Source: Pseudomonadota bacterium (GTDB taxonomy: Bacteria; Pseudomonadota; Gammaproteobacteria; Xanthomonadales; Xanthomonadaceae). Taken from it: a stretch of 64,000 nucleotides of DNA. The stretch lies in NCBI GenBank assembly GCA_018240435.1, contig JAFEFT010000035.1, positions 18,517 through 82,516 on the forward strand, in the 5' to 3' direction. Below, one piece after another: positions 57,062 through 64,000 of this stretch. Numbering within the stretch: the stretch's first letter is position 1; each line of letters opens with the position of its first letter. The translations under genes were made by a program, and so were the position numbers. The notes under the pieces are model-generated. The model was not told the DNA's origin. It worked only from the letters and a program-made list of their open reading frames with translations, and ran no database searches.

Positions 57062-58680
57062 GCGATGGTTTCCTTGCCGCTGATCGAACGCGCCGCTGCC
57101 TGCGCGGTGAGGATGCAGCCGGGCAGGAAGGTGCCTTCCAGCGAGCGCTTGCCGCAAGCGCCGCCGCCGCCGAATCCGGCCGCCTCACCGACGCCATACA
57201 GCCCGTCGATGGGCGCGTCGTTGCCATCGAGCACGCGGCTTTGCAGATCGGTGCGCAGCCCGCCCAGGCTCTTGCGCGTGATCAACTGCACCTGGATGGC
57301 GATGAATGGCCCGGCGCCTTTGCCCTGCAACGGGGCCGGCTTGCAGGTGCGCAGGCGATCCGGGCCCCATCGCCGGGCGTGCCGGATGCGACGGATCTGG
57401 TCGTCGTTTTCGAGTGCGCCGCCACCGGCAAAATTGGCATCGAAGGCATCGGCCGTCGCTTGCAGCACCGCGGCATCGACATCATTGCTGCCGGCGAGTG
57501 CATTCATCTTCGTCGCCAGCCCGGCCAGCGTGTCGTCGACCAGAAACTGCGGCACCTCGCGCTGCATCTGCCGGATCAGGCGGGTGTTGCCGAACGCGGT
57601 CTCGGCCAGAAAGCGCAGCAATTGCTTGTCGCGGATGCGCACATTGTGTTCGGCGCCGGAGATGGCGAATTCCTTGATGGCGATGCGCCAATTCAACAAG
57701 TGCCACGTCCAGGGCTTTTCCTGCGCGGCGACGCGCTGGCACAGCCAATGGGTGTCGAAACCGGTGACCAGCGGCTCCGGGCCGATGCGGCGGCCGCGAT
57801 GATCCAGCCACAGTGCCGACTTGCAGGGAATCGCCGACAGCCCGTGGCCCGGGAAGTGCGGCTGCGGATGTGGAAAGCCAGCGGCGTAGTTCCACATGTC
57901 ACCGGCGTGGGTGATGCGCGCGCCCAGCGCCGCCGCCAGTTCGTGCACGCTGCCATCGGCGAACGGATGCGCGCCGTTGAGCATCTGCGCCGGCAGCGGC
58001 TCGCCGGCAGGCCAGTGGCGGCGCACCTGTTCGTGGCTGCCGTTGATGCCGCCGCACGCCAGCACCACCACCGGCGCTTGCAGCCGAATCTCGGCACCAC
58101 TGTTTTCGTCGATCGCCCGCGCGCCGGCGACACGGCCAGCCTGCGTGTCGAGCGCGACCACCCGATGCCGGTGCAGCAGGGTGAGCCGGCCGCCATCGGC
58201 CGCGCGCAGCGCCGCGATCATGCCGCGCGTGAGTTCGCGCGAACTGCCCCAGACGACGTGATAGCGCGGCAGGCTGTTGCCCTCGCCGAAGCGGCCGCGC
58301 TCGACCCAGTTCACCGCCGGCAGGAAGCGCAGTCCGTGCGCCAGCAGCCAGTCGTGCACGTCCGGTCGCGAGCGCTCGACGTAATGCCGCGCCCATTGCA
58401 TCGGATACTCGTCGCGCGGATCGAGTTCGCCGAATCGCATCCAGTCGGCCAGCGCGCGCTCGGGGCTGTCGGGAATCTTCTTGCGTGCCTGCAACGGCGT
58501 GCCGACCAAGGCCATGCCGCCGAACGCCCACAGTGCCAGCCCGCCGAACCGCTCGGGCGTGTCGCGATCGACCACGATCACGCGCAGGCCGGCGCGCAGG
58601 CACTCGAGCGCGGTGACAATCCCCGCCAACCCGCCACCGACCACCAGCACATCCGCCTGTCGTTGCTGCATGGTACTCAT
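57058..58680 (-). CDS. KstD-like FAD-binding dehydrogenase
   Basis: A 540-residue flavoprotein of the fumarate reductase/3-ketosteroid-delta1-dehydrogenase superfamily. The FAD motif VLVVGGGLAGIVTALECLRAG opens the protein, and a C-terminal FAD motif GLYGVGEAAGFGGGGACGKRSLEGTF closes it. No signal peptide or heme motif is present. The substrate is unknown. First gene of a three-gene operon with the hydroxyacid dehydrogenase and ThDP enzyme. Starts at 58680 and 58671 are both possible. An FNR-type box lies about 110 bp upstream. Confidence 0.78.
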   Translation of the reverse strand: MSTMQQRQADVLVVGGGLAGIVTALECLRAGLRVIVVDRDTPERFGGLALWAFGGMALVGTPLQARKKIPDSPERALADWMRFGELDPRDEYPMQWARHYVERSRPDVHDWLLAHGLRFLPAVNWVERGRFGEGNSLPRYHVVWGSSRELTRGMIAALRAADGGRLTLLHRHRVVALDTQAGRVAGARAIDENSGAEIRLQAPVVVLACGGINGSHEQVRRHWPAGEPLPAQMLNGAHPFADGSVHELAAALGARITHAGDMWNYAAGFPHPQPHFPGHGLSAIPCKSALWLDHRGRRIGPEPLVTGFDTHWLCQRVAAQEKPWTWHLLNWRIAIKEFAISGAEHNVRIRDKQLLRFLAETAFGNTRLIRQMQREVPQFLVDDTLAGLATKMNALAGSNDVDAAVLQATADAFDANFAGGGALENDDQIRRIRHARRWGPDRLRTCKPAPLQGKGAGPFIAIQVQLITRKSLGGLRTDLQSRVLDGNDAPIDGLYGVGEAAGFGGGGACGKRSLEGTFLPGCILTAQAAARSISGKETIA

Positions 58681-58790
58681 CGCCCGGTCGCGACCCACGC
58701 CGCCCATCCGCGGCGGCATCCGATCGCAAGGATAGCGAAGGCAGCGGCGGAAAGATGCGCCGCGGGCAATGATCGGCCACCCTGCCCGGC

Positions 58791-58804
58791 TTGATCTGGA
58801 TCAG
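58791..58804. promoter_or_regulatory. FNR/Anr/Dnr-type box between divergent genes
   Basis: TTGATCTGGATCAG matches the consensus at 9 of 10 positions. For the leftward flavoprotein operon it predicts a start near 58756. For the rightward gene a start at -41.5 would fall at 58839, next to the ATG at 58840. Confidence 0.7.
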
Positions 58805-58827
58805 AGCCGCATCGCCGCACCGGCGCG

Positions 58828-59277
58828 ATGCTGGCACGCATGGCGCAATGGTATCCGTGGATCGTCCTGCTGCACCTGTCGTGCGCGATCGTGTTCGTCG
58901 GCGCGGTTGCCTTCGAAGTGCTGGTGCTCGAGGGCCTGCACGCGCAATTCGACGCGGCGACGATGGCGCGCATCGAGCAGGCGGTGATGCGCCGCGCCCG
59001 CCGCTTCATGCCGTTCGTGGTCGCCTTGCTGTTCCTGAGCGGATTCGCCTTGTTCGACATCCGCTGCGGCGGCCTGCAATGCATCGGCACCCCGTTCAGC
59101 TACTGGCTGCTGCTGAAGGTGGCGCTGGCGTTTGGCGTGCTCGGCGTGTTCGTCAGCGCGATCGTCGCCGGCGCCCGCGGGCGCATGAACCCCTGCCGCT
59201 TCCGCACCACCCACCGCATCATCCTGGCGATGATGATCGGAATCGTCTTCATCGCCAAGATGATGTTTTCCTTGTAG
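58828..59277 (+). CDS. Small CopD-like integral membrane protein
   Basis: A 149-residue protein with four TM helices (about 8-29, 54-73, 85-108, 125-147). The first helix has a His in WIVLLHLSCAIVFVG, and further His/Arg near helix 4 (RTTHRIILAMM) could bind heme or metal, as in CopD/HemJ-type proteins. ATGs at 58828, 58840 and 58849 are all possible; no RBS precedes any. Its FNR-type box lies so close that a leaderless mRNA starting at 58840 is conceivable. Function unknown. Confidence 0.72.
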   Translation: MLARMAQWYPWIVLLHLSCAIVFVGAVAFEVLVLEGLHAQFDAATMARIEQAVMRRARRFMPFVVALLFLSGFALFDIRCGGLQCIGTPFSYWLLLKVALAFGVLGVFVSAIVAGARGRMNPCRFRTTHRIILAMMIGIVFIAKMMFSL

Positions 59278-59286
59278 GTCAGTTCG

Positions 59287-59397
59287 GAGTTGCGAGTTAG
59301 GAGTTGCGGGTTAGGAGTTGCGGGTTCGGAATTTCGCGTCCCGCTTCCCGCTTCCCGACTCCCGATTCCCGACTCACGATTCCCGACTCACGAGTCA
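59287..59397. repeat. Heptamer repeat tract
   Basis: About 110 bp of 7-8 bp units, first GGAGTTGCGGGTTA-like, then CCCGACT/CCCGATT/CACGATT-like, filling the gap between two convergent genes. Confidence 0.7.
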
Positions 59398-59934
59398 AAG
59401 CATCCGCCGCAACGTGTCGTCACGCCGTACCCAGTGGTGATACAGCGCCGCCAGCACATGCGCGCCGATCACCCAGTAGAAGGCCTCGCCGATGGTGCCG
59501 TGGAGGTCTTCCAGCCGGTGCGCCAGTTCTTCGTTCTCGGCCAGCAGTGACGGCGGCGCGATCTGCGTGAAAGGAATCAGTACCCGCTTGCCGTCGGTCC
59601 ACGCAGTGGCCATGCCCAGCACCGGCATGACGATGAAGAAGGCGTACAGCGCCAGATGCATGATCTTTGCGGCGAGCGCAGTCCACGTATCCAGCGGCGG
59701 CGTGATCGCCGGCGCACCGCGGCGGAAGCGGCTGCCCAGCCGCCACCATGCCAACCAGAAAATGACGATGCCGACCCAGAAGTGACCCTGCATCATTGCC
59801 GCACGACCACCGCTGCCACGCGGAAATATTCCGCGCTGTTCGATCAACAGATAGGCGGCGGCGATCAGCAGCGCCATCGACCAATGCAGCCAGCGCAGCG
59901 TCGGGGTGTAGCGGGCGGGCGCAGCGGTTGCCAT
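59395..59934 (-). CDS. Cytochrome b561
   Basis: A 179-residue four-helix di-heme membrane cytochrome. The conserved N-terminal RYTPTLRWLHWSMAL gives the first heme His; further ligands lie in MQGHFWVGI, KIMHLALYAFF and IGAHVLAALYHHW. Such proteins pass electrons between quinol and periplasmic or soluble partners; the partner here is unknown. GGAGG precedes the start at 59934. An FNR-type box 62 bp upstream suggests anaerobic induction. Confidence 0.93.
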   Translation of the reverse strand: MATAAPARYTPTLRWLHWSMALLIAAAYLLIEQRGIFPRGSGGRAAMMQGHFWVGIVIFWLAWWRLGSRFRRGAPAITPPLDTWTALAAKIMHLALYAFFIVMPVLGMATAWTDGKRVLIPFTQIAPPSLLAENEELAHRLEDLHGTIGEAFYWVIGAHVLAALYHHWVRRDDTLRRML

Positions 59935-59989
59935 GACGTATCCTCCCGATGATGATGCGGTCACTTTGCGGCAATGCCGCGCGCGAAGG

Positions 59990-60003
59990 TTGACGCCGAT
60001 CAA
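59990..60003. promoter_or_regulatory. FNR/Anr/Dnr-type box of cytochrome b561
   Basis: TTGACGCCGATCAA matches the consensus at 9 of 10 positions, centred 62 bp before the b561 start codon; a start at -41.5 leaves a 21-nt leader that contains the GGAGG. Confidence 0.75.
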
Positions 60004-60045
60004 ACCGCGTCGGCGCCAGTGGCTTGCGATTCAGCCACGCGAAGG

Positions 60046-60059
60046 TTGACGCCGATCAA
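60046..60059. promoter_or_regulatory. Duplicate FNR-type box overlapping the acyltransferase stop
   Basis: A second TTGACGCCGATCAA, 56 bp upstream of the first and overlapping the stop codon of the acyltransferase gene. It is a by-product, and perhaps the source, of the tandem duplication. Confidence 0.65.
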
Positions 60060-60961
60060 ACCGCGTCGGCGCCAGTGGCCTGCGATTCAGCCAGCAGTTC
60101 GGTCAGATCGCCGTCCTTGTCCTGCCACAACACGTTCAGCCATTGCTGGAAGCGGACGCGCACCGCGCGGTCGTTCTGGTAATCACCGGCGATCAGCGCG
60201 TGCGGGATCGGGCGTTCGCGCACCCGCACCTGCACCTGCGGCACGCGATTGGCAAGCAGGTCGAGCAAGGTCGGCGTGCCGGCCGGATACGCGATGGTCA
60301 CGTCGAGGATGCCATGCAGGCCCGGCCCCATCGCATCGAGCACGAACGCAACGCCGCCGGATTTTGGCTTGAGCAGGTGCCGGAACGGCGACGACTGCGC
60401 ATCGTGCTTGGCCTGCGTGTAACGCGTGCCTTCGACGAAATTCATGATCGCCACCGGGATGTCACGGAACTTCTCGCAGGCGCGACGGGTGGCCTCGCGA
60501 TCGCGCCCGGCCAGCGCCGGATCGCGGGCGATCTGCTTGGGTGTGTAGCGGCCCATGAACGGGAAATCCAGCGCCCACCACGCCAGCCCCAGCAGCGGCA
60601 CCCAGAACAACTGCCGTTTGAGGAAGAACCGCAGCAACGGGATGCGGCGATTGAACACTTTCTGCAACACGAGGATGTCGACCCAGCTGCGATGGTTGGC
60701 CAGCACCAGATAGTGCCCGTCGCGCGCCAGCGCGGCGTCCATGCGCAGCTGCAAGCGAGTCTGCGTGCAGCGATCCCACATCCAGTCGTTGACCCCGATC
60801 CAGCTCTCGGCAAGGCCGGTCAGCCACGGATTGCAGGCCAGGCGCAGGCGTGGCCACGGCAGCACGAGCTTGCACACCGTCAGCACCAGCAACGGAATGA
60901 CATGCACGATCGTGCTGACGATGGCGATGGCGGACAGCAGCGCGACGCGAAGAAACGACAT
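60056..60961 (-). CDS. 1-acylglycerol-3-phosphate acyltransferase-like protein
   Basis: A 301-residue membrane-bound PlsC-superfamily acyltransferase, similar to the YihG/YcgC-type branch. The catalytic HxxxxD is H90-X4-D95 in NHRSWVD, and the substrate motif FVEGTRYT follows. An N-terminal TM helix covers about 5-32. It probably acylates lysophosphatidic acid or a related lipid. The last 12 codons are part of a recent tandem duplication. Confidence 0.88.
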   Translation of the reverse strand: MSFLRVALLSAIAIVSTIVHVIPLLVLTVCKLVLPWPRLRLACNPWLTGLAESWIGVNDWMWDRCTQTRLQLRMDAALARDGHYLVLANHRSWVDILVLQKVFNRRIPLLRFFLKRQLFWVPLLGLAWWALDFPFMGRYTPKQIARDPALAGRDREATRRACEKFRDIPVAIMNFVEGTRYTQAKHDAQSSPFRHLLKPKSGGVAFVLDAMGPGLHGILDVTIAYPAGTPTLLDLLANRVPQVQVRVRERPIPHALIAGDYQNDRAVRVRFQQWLNVLWQDKDGDLTELLAESQATGADAV

Positions 60962-61077
60962 GAATCGGGCGACCGGAGACGATGGGCCACCATTGTCGCA
61001 GGCGGCGCGCCGGCGCGCCGGGCGCTGTCATCGCCTCGCCGCCGGCGCCGGGGTGGCGCCGACGCCGGCCGCTGCCC

Positions 61078-62490
61078 TCAAAGCCGTTCGAAGCGCGCCT
61101 GGAAGAAGCGCAGGTACTTCGGCTCGTACACCATCTTCAGGCCACGCACCGACTCGCGCCCATCCCATACTGCCTTCACCGACTCGGCGATGACGTCCAT
61201 GTGCGCCTGGGTGTAGACCCGGCGCGGGATGGTCAGGCGCGCCAGTTCCAGCTTGGGATAGTAGTGATCGCCGGTCCTGGGATCGCGTCCGGCCGAGGCG
61301 ATGCCGCGCTCCATCGCGCGGATGCCCGAATCCAGGTACAACTCGGCGGCGAGCGTCTGCGCCGGGAAGTCAGTCTGTTGCAGGTGCGGATAGAACGCCC
61401 TGGCGTCGAGAAAGATCGCGTGGCCGCCGATCGGCTGCACGATCGGGATGCGCCAGTCGGTCAGCAATTCGCCCAGATACAGCACCTGGCCGATGCGCGA
61501 GCGCAGGTGATCGTCGCGTACCGACTCGCGGATGCCGATCGCCATCGCCTCCATGTCGCGCCCGGCCAGGCCGCCGTAGGTGTGCAGGCCCTCGTAGACG
61601 ACCACCAGATTGCGCAGTTCCTCGAACAGCGCCCAGTCGTTCACCGCCAGCCAGCCGCCGATGTTGACCAGGTTGTCCTTCTTGGCGCTCATCCATGCCG
61701 CGTCGGTGTACGAGCAGAACTCGCGCAGGATCTGCGCCACCGACCTGTCGGCATGGCCCTCCTCGCGCTGCTGGATGAACCAGCAGTTTTCCATCATCCG
61801 CGTCGCATCGAGGTAGACCTTGATGCCGTGGCGATCGCACAGCGCCCGCAACGCCTTGATGTTGGCCATGCTCACCGGCTGGCCGCCGGCCATGTTGACG
61901 GTGCCGGCGACGCTGACGTAGGCGATTTGCGCGGCGCCGTGGGCATCGATCAGCGCCTGCAGCTTGTCCAGGTCGATGTTGCCCTTGAACGGGTGCAGGC
62001 TGGTCGGGTCGTGCGCCTCGTCGATGATGACATCGTGGAAGACGCCGCCGGCCAGTTCCTGATGCAGGCGGGTGGTCGTGAAATACATGTTGCCGGGCAC
62101 CAGCTGCCCGGGCTTGATCACCGTGCGGCTGATCAGGTGCTCGGCGCCGCGGCCCTGGTGCGTCGGCAGGATGTGCTGGTAGCCGTAGGTTTCCTGGATC
62201 GCCGCTTCGAGGTTGTAGAAATTGCGGCTGCCGGCATAGGCCTCGTCGCCGAGCATCATGCCGGCCCACTGCCGATCGCTCATCGCCGAAGTGCCGCTGT
62301 CGGTGAGCAGGTCGATGTAGACATCGTCCGAATGCAGCAGGAAGGTGTTGTAGCCGGCCTCGGCCAGGCACTTCTCGCGCTCGGCGCGGGTGGTGACGGT
62401 GAGCGGCTCGACCATCTTGATCTTCCAGGGCTCGGCCCAGGAACGACGGCCGAACTGCTGGCCCATGGTCTGCGAAGTGGGTTGGCTCAT
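61078..62490 (-). CDS. tpl: Tyrosine phenol-lyase
   Basis: A 470-residue PLP enzyme of the beta-eliminating lyase family that splits L-tyrosine into phenol, pyruvate and ammonia. The PLP lysine is K271 in MSAKKD. The choice over tryptophanase rests on TPL-type segments: GNMYFTTTRLHQ, and AMERGIASAGR, in which R395 matches the substrate-binding Arg of Citrobacter TPL, where tryptophanase has other residues. The ATG at 62490 follows CCGGAGC. No FNR-type box was seen in the 182 bp upstream. Degradation of tyrosine or, in reverse, synthesis from phenol are both possible. Confidence 0.9.
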   Translation of the reverse strand: MSQPTSQTMGQQFGRRSWAEPWKIKMVEPLTVTTRAEREKCLAEAGYNTFLLHSDDVYIDLLTDSGTSAMSDRQWAGMMLGDEAYAGSRNFYNLEAAIQETYGYQHILPTHQGRGAEHLISRTVIKPGQLVPGNMYFTTTRLHQELAGGVFHDVIIDEAHDPTSLHPFKGNIDLDKLQALIDAHGAAQIAYVSVAGTVNMAGGQPVSMANIKALRALCDRHGIKVYLDATRMMENCWFIQQREEGHADRSVAQILREFCSYTDAAWMSAKKDNLVNIGGWLAVNDWALFEELRNLVVVYEGLHTYGGLAGRDMEAMAIGIRESVRDDHLRSRIGQVLYLGELLTDWRIPIVQPIGGHAIFLDARAFYPHLQQTDFPAQTLAAELYLDSGIRAMERGIASAGRDPRTGDHYYPKLELARLTIPRRVYTQAHMDVIAESVKAVWDGRESVRGLKMVYEPKYLRFFQARFERL

Positions 62491-62652
62491 GCGTTGGATG
62501 CTCCGGCAGGATCGGGTGGATGACGGGGTGCCGCACGATGGGGTGAAGCACGGCTCGCTGCGCACGGCCACCTGCGCCATAGCGCTGGCGCACGCGCCGA
62601 CGCGAACGACGCGCACGACCTGCCGCAGACCACGCCGCCGCCGACGCCGCAT

Positions 62653-62668
62653 CGGCAGCCGCCGACGG
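62653..62668 (-). terminator. GC hairpin after the FmdE-like gene
   Basis: GCCGCCG-A-CGGCGGC-type inverted repeat just past the stop, without a T-run; a weak terminator candidate. Confidence 0.3.
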
Positions 62669-62672
62669 CGGC

Positions 62673-63296
62673 TCAGCAGACGGCGGCGTGTCGTTCGACG
62701 CGGATCACCTCGGCGTCATCGGCATGTTCGAGCAACAACCGCCGCACCCGCTCCTGCCAGACCTGCGCGAATGCCCGGCGATCGCCATCGCTGGCAGTCG
62801 GCGCCATCGCCTGCACCATCAGCGTGCGCATCTGCGGCGACGGCGGCAGGCTGGACAGATCCAGCGACAAGTCGACCCCATGGCCGTTATCGACGCGCTG
62901 GAAGCGGGCGAGCGCCGGGCCGTCGCCGCTGCCGTAACGCAGCAGGCCGCTGCGCACGAAGCGCCCGCCGATGCCGTGGAACCCGTTGTTCGCCGCCGCC
63001 CCGGTGAGCAGGGTGAAGACCTGTGCGATCACGCCGGTGGTGCCCTCGGATTGGGCCGCCACCATCGTCACCTGCACGCCGCCGCGTTCGGGCAGAGTGT
63101 CCGGATACAGCGCGCGCAGGCCGGCCCGCGCCAGCAGATAGGCGCCAGCCACCGTCGGGCACGAATGCCCGGCCAGCCGCACCGCGTCCTCGTAGCCATA
63201 TTCGACGACGCCACCTTCGGCAGCACCGAGAAACGCAGCCAGCGCGTCGTGCACGCGCACGCGCGGGGCCTGCGCGAAGAACGCCTGCAACGTCAT
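62673..63296 (-). CDS. FmdE-like protein
   Basis: A 207-residue soluble protein. The segment LAGHSCPTVAGAYLLARAGLRAL resembles the GH-x-CP motif of the FmdE family (named from formylmethanofuran dehydrogenase operons), and GVIAQVFTLLTGAAANNGFHGIGG fits its second conserved block. The His and Cys suggest metal binding. The start at 63296 has GAGGTG directly before it and lies 4 bp after the DUF2249-like stop, so translation is coupled. The biochemical role is unknown. Confidence 0.6.
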   Translation of the reverse strand: MTLQAFFAQAPRVRVHDALAAFLGAAEGGVVEYGYEDAVRLAGHSCPTVAGAYLLARAGLRALYPDTLPERGGVQVTMVAAQSEGTTGVIAQVFTLLTGAAANNGFHGIGGRFVRSGLLRYGSGDGPALARFQRVDNGHGVDLSLDLSSLPPSPQMRTLMVQAMAPTASDGDRRAFAQVWQERVRRLLLEHADDAEVIRVERHAAVC

Positions 63297-63300
63297 CACC

Positions 63301-63567
63301 TCATTCCTCGGGCAGGCCGTTGACACCGAAGTCGATCACCACCCCGGACTGGTCGCGCTGGCGATAGTTCACGCTGACGTGCTCGCCGAAACGCTGATTG
63401 AGCTGGCCGAGCAGTGGAATCGGGTCGTGATCGTTGACGAAACGCATGGTCTCGCCATTGCGCAGCGCGCCCAGCGCGCCGAAGATCGCCGAATGGCGGA
63501 AACGGCGGGCGATGCCGCGGGCATCGAAGACGTGGACGTTGGGTTCGGGATCGAGCGGAAGGTTCAT
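63301..63567 (-). CDS. Small DUF2249-like protein
   Basis: An 88-residue protein: VHVFDARGIARRFRHSAIFGALGALRNGETMRFVNDHDPIPLLGQLNQRFGEHVSV follows the DUF2249 pattern (D-R at the first strand, NDHDP-PL in the middle), a TusA-like small fold often met near denitrification and NO-related genes. The start at 63567 is preceded by AAGGAG; a longer frame to 63609 is rejected. An FNR-type box lies at about -41 from a predicted promoter. Confidence 0.78.
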   Translation of the reverse strand: MNLPLDPEPNVHVFDARGIARRFRHSAIFGALGALRNGETMRFVNDHDPIPLLGQLNQRFGEHVSVNYRQRDQSGVVIDFGVNGLPEE

Positions 63568-63593
63568 CGAAGACTCCTTGCGAGTGCGCACCC

Positions 63594-63634
63594 ATGCTAA
63601 GGCGCGCACCGCGCGCCGCCATGACCCACGTCAA
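63594..63634 (-). promoter_or_regulatory. FNR-type promoter of the DUF2249-like operon
   Basis: On the minus strand TTGACGTGGGTCAT (63621-63634; 7 of 10 consensus positions) is followed by TAGCAT (63594-63599) as -10. The predicted start near 63587 puts the box centre at about -40.5 and leaves a 20-nt leader with the AAGGAG. Confidence 0.65.
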
Positions 63635-64000
63635 GGCAGACGATCCGGGTCGGCTGCCTTGCGGCGACGCCGTGCCCTGCTGCCCGCGGCAGCACCGACC
63701 CTCACCCCAACCCCTCTCCCGATGGGAGAGGGGCTTTGGTTCCGTGCTTGCAGGAGAAAGAGGGCATGAACGCCCTGGCTCACCACTCACCAACGGTCCA
63801 CCGTTCACCGATTACCTTCTGTCTTCTGCCCTCTGCCCTCTGAGTTGGCGGGTGCTGCGACCCCTCACCCCAACCCCTCTCCCGATGGGAGAGGGGCTTT
63901 GGTTCCGTGCTTGCAGGAGAAAGAGGGCATGAACGCCCTGGCTCACCACTCACCAACGATCCACCGTTCACCGATTACCTTCTGTCCTCTGCCCTCTGCC
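63635..64000. repeat. Gene-free end: 163-bp-spaced direct repeat with hairpins
   Basis: After the DUF2249-like promoter no gene is seen up to the window edge. Two about 140-bp direct repeats start at 63699 and 63862, nearly identical and separated by 21 bp. Each begins with CCCTCACCCCAACC and a CCCCTCTCCC-GAT-GGGAGAGGGG hairpin (63711-63733; 63874-63896), the palindrome type also found in ileS, and ends in CTGCCCTCTGCC short repeats. The second copy runs off the window. Confidence 0.85.

Larger units (their letters stand above)
59982..60093. repeat. 56-bp perfect tandem duplication (one mismatch)
   Basis: Copies at 59982-60037 and 60038-60093 differ only at 60024/60080 (T/C). The right copy includes the last 12 codons plus stop of the acyltransferase gene and an FNR-type box; the left copy repeats both outside the gene. 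Confidence 0.95.

Noticed and set aside
59287-59397. Possible CRISPR-like array
   Set aside because: Units are 7-8 bp and contiguous, with no spacers and no cas genes in the window.
61078-62490. Tryptophanase (tnaA) as identity of the PLP lyase
   Set aside because: The substrate-site segment has the Met-Glu-Arg pattern of tyrosine phenol-lyase and the GNMYFTTT stretch typical of it, and no tnaC leader or tnaB is nearby.

Overview
This GC-rich window (my reading; no GC value was computed) looks like a chromosome segment from a gammaproteobacterium of the Xanthomonadales/Lysobacterales group. The housekeeping order rplU-rpmA-obgE, rpsT, murJ-ribF-ileS-lspA-ispH, an E3 with its own lipoyl domain, and dispersed palindromic and heptamer repeats all point that way. 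Genes are densely packed and often overlap by 4 bp (ATGA/GTGA). There is no transposase, integrase, phage gene or CRISPR array.

Layout. 1-9050: end of nth, rnt, a cysteine synthase, a D-2-hydroxyglutarate-dehydrogenase-like flavoprotein divergent from serA, a secreted beta-propeller protein and a REC-REC-GGDEF-EAL protein with degenerate active sites. 9331-12041: a two-component system. 12243-24889: an anaerobic respiration island: ubiUV (O2-independent ubiquinone synthesis), moaA behind a probable molybdenum-cofactor riboswitch, narGHJI, a parvulin-type isomerase and narK, with FNR/Dnr-type boxes upstream of ubiU/moaA and narG. 24941-28999: HAAS membrane protein with a PadR regulator, ald, trxB. 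29103-35449: a three-gene operon encoding a SIR2-TIR protein, a STAND NTPase with a TM segment and a TPR-like region, and a SLOG-domain membrane protein. 35637-51417: tRNA-Thr(CGT), ispH-cupin-lspA-ileS-ribF, murJ, rpsT, obgE, rpmA-rplU, lpdA-DUF2059-aceF, and rplI, rpsR, rpsF. 51684-54226: two divergent GGDEF proteins. 54232-63567: a second FNR-box-rich segment with a ThDP enzyme, a FMN 2-hydroxyacid dehydrogenase, a KstD-like flavoprotein, a small CopD-like membrane protein, cytochrome b561, an acyltransferase, tyrosine phenol-lyase, an FmdE-like protein and a DUF2249-like protein. The last 430 bp are repeats.

How the genes work together. ubiUV makes quinone without oxygen, moaA starts molybdopterin synthesis, narGHJI uses both to reduce nitrate, and narK moves nitrate/nitrite. 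Six 14-bp sites close to TTGAT-N4-ATCAA, plus one diverged example, suggest that one FNR/Anr/Dnr-type regulator links this island to the 54-64 kb segment.

The most interesting candidate for a new system is the 29.1-35.4 kb operon. It carries the three Thoeris domain types (TIR, SIR2, SLOG) in a different arrangement, with a STAND sensor and a membrane effector added. Other notable points are palindromic repeats inserted in frame in ileS, a 56-bp tandem duplication that copies an FNR box, and lipoyl domains shared by AceF and LpdA.
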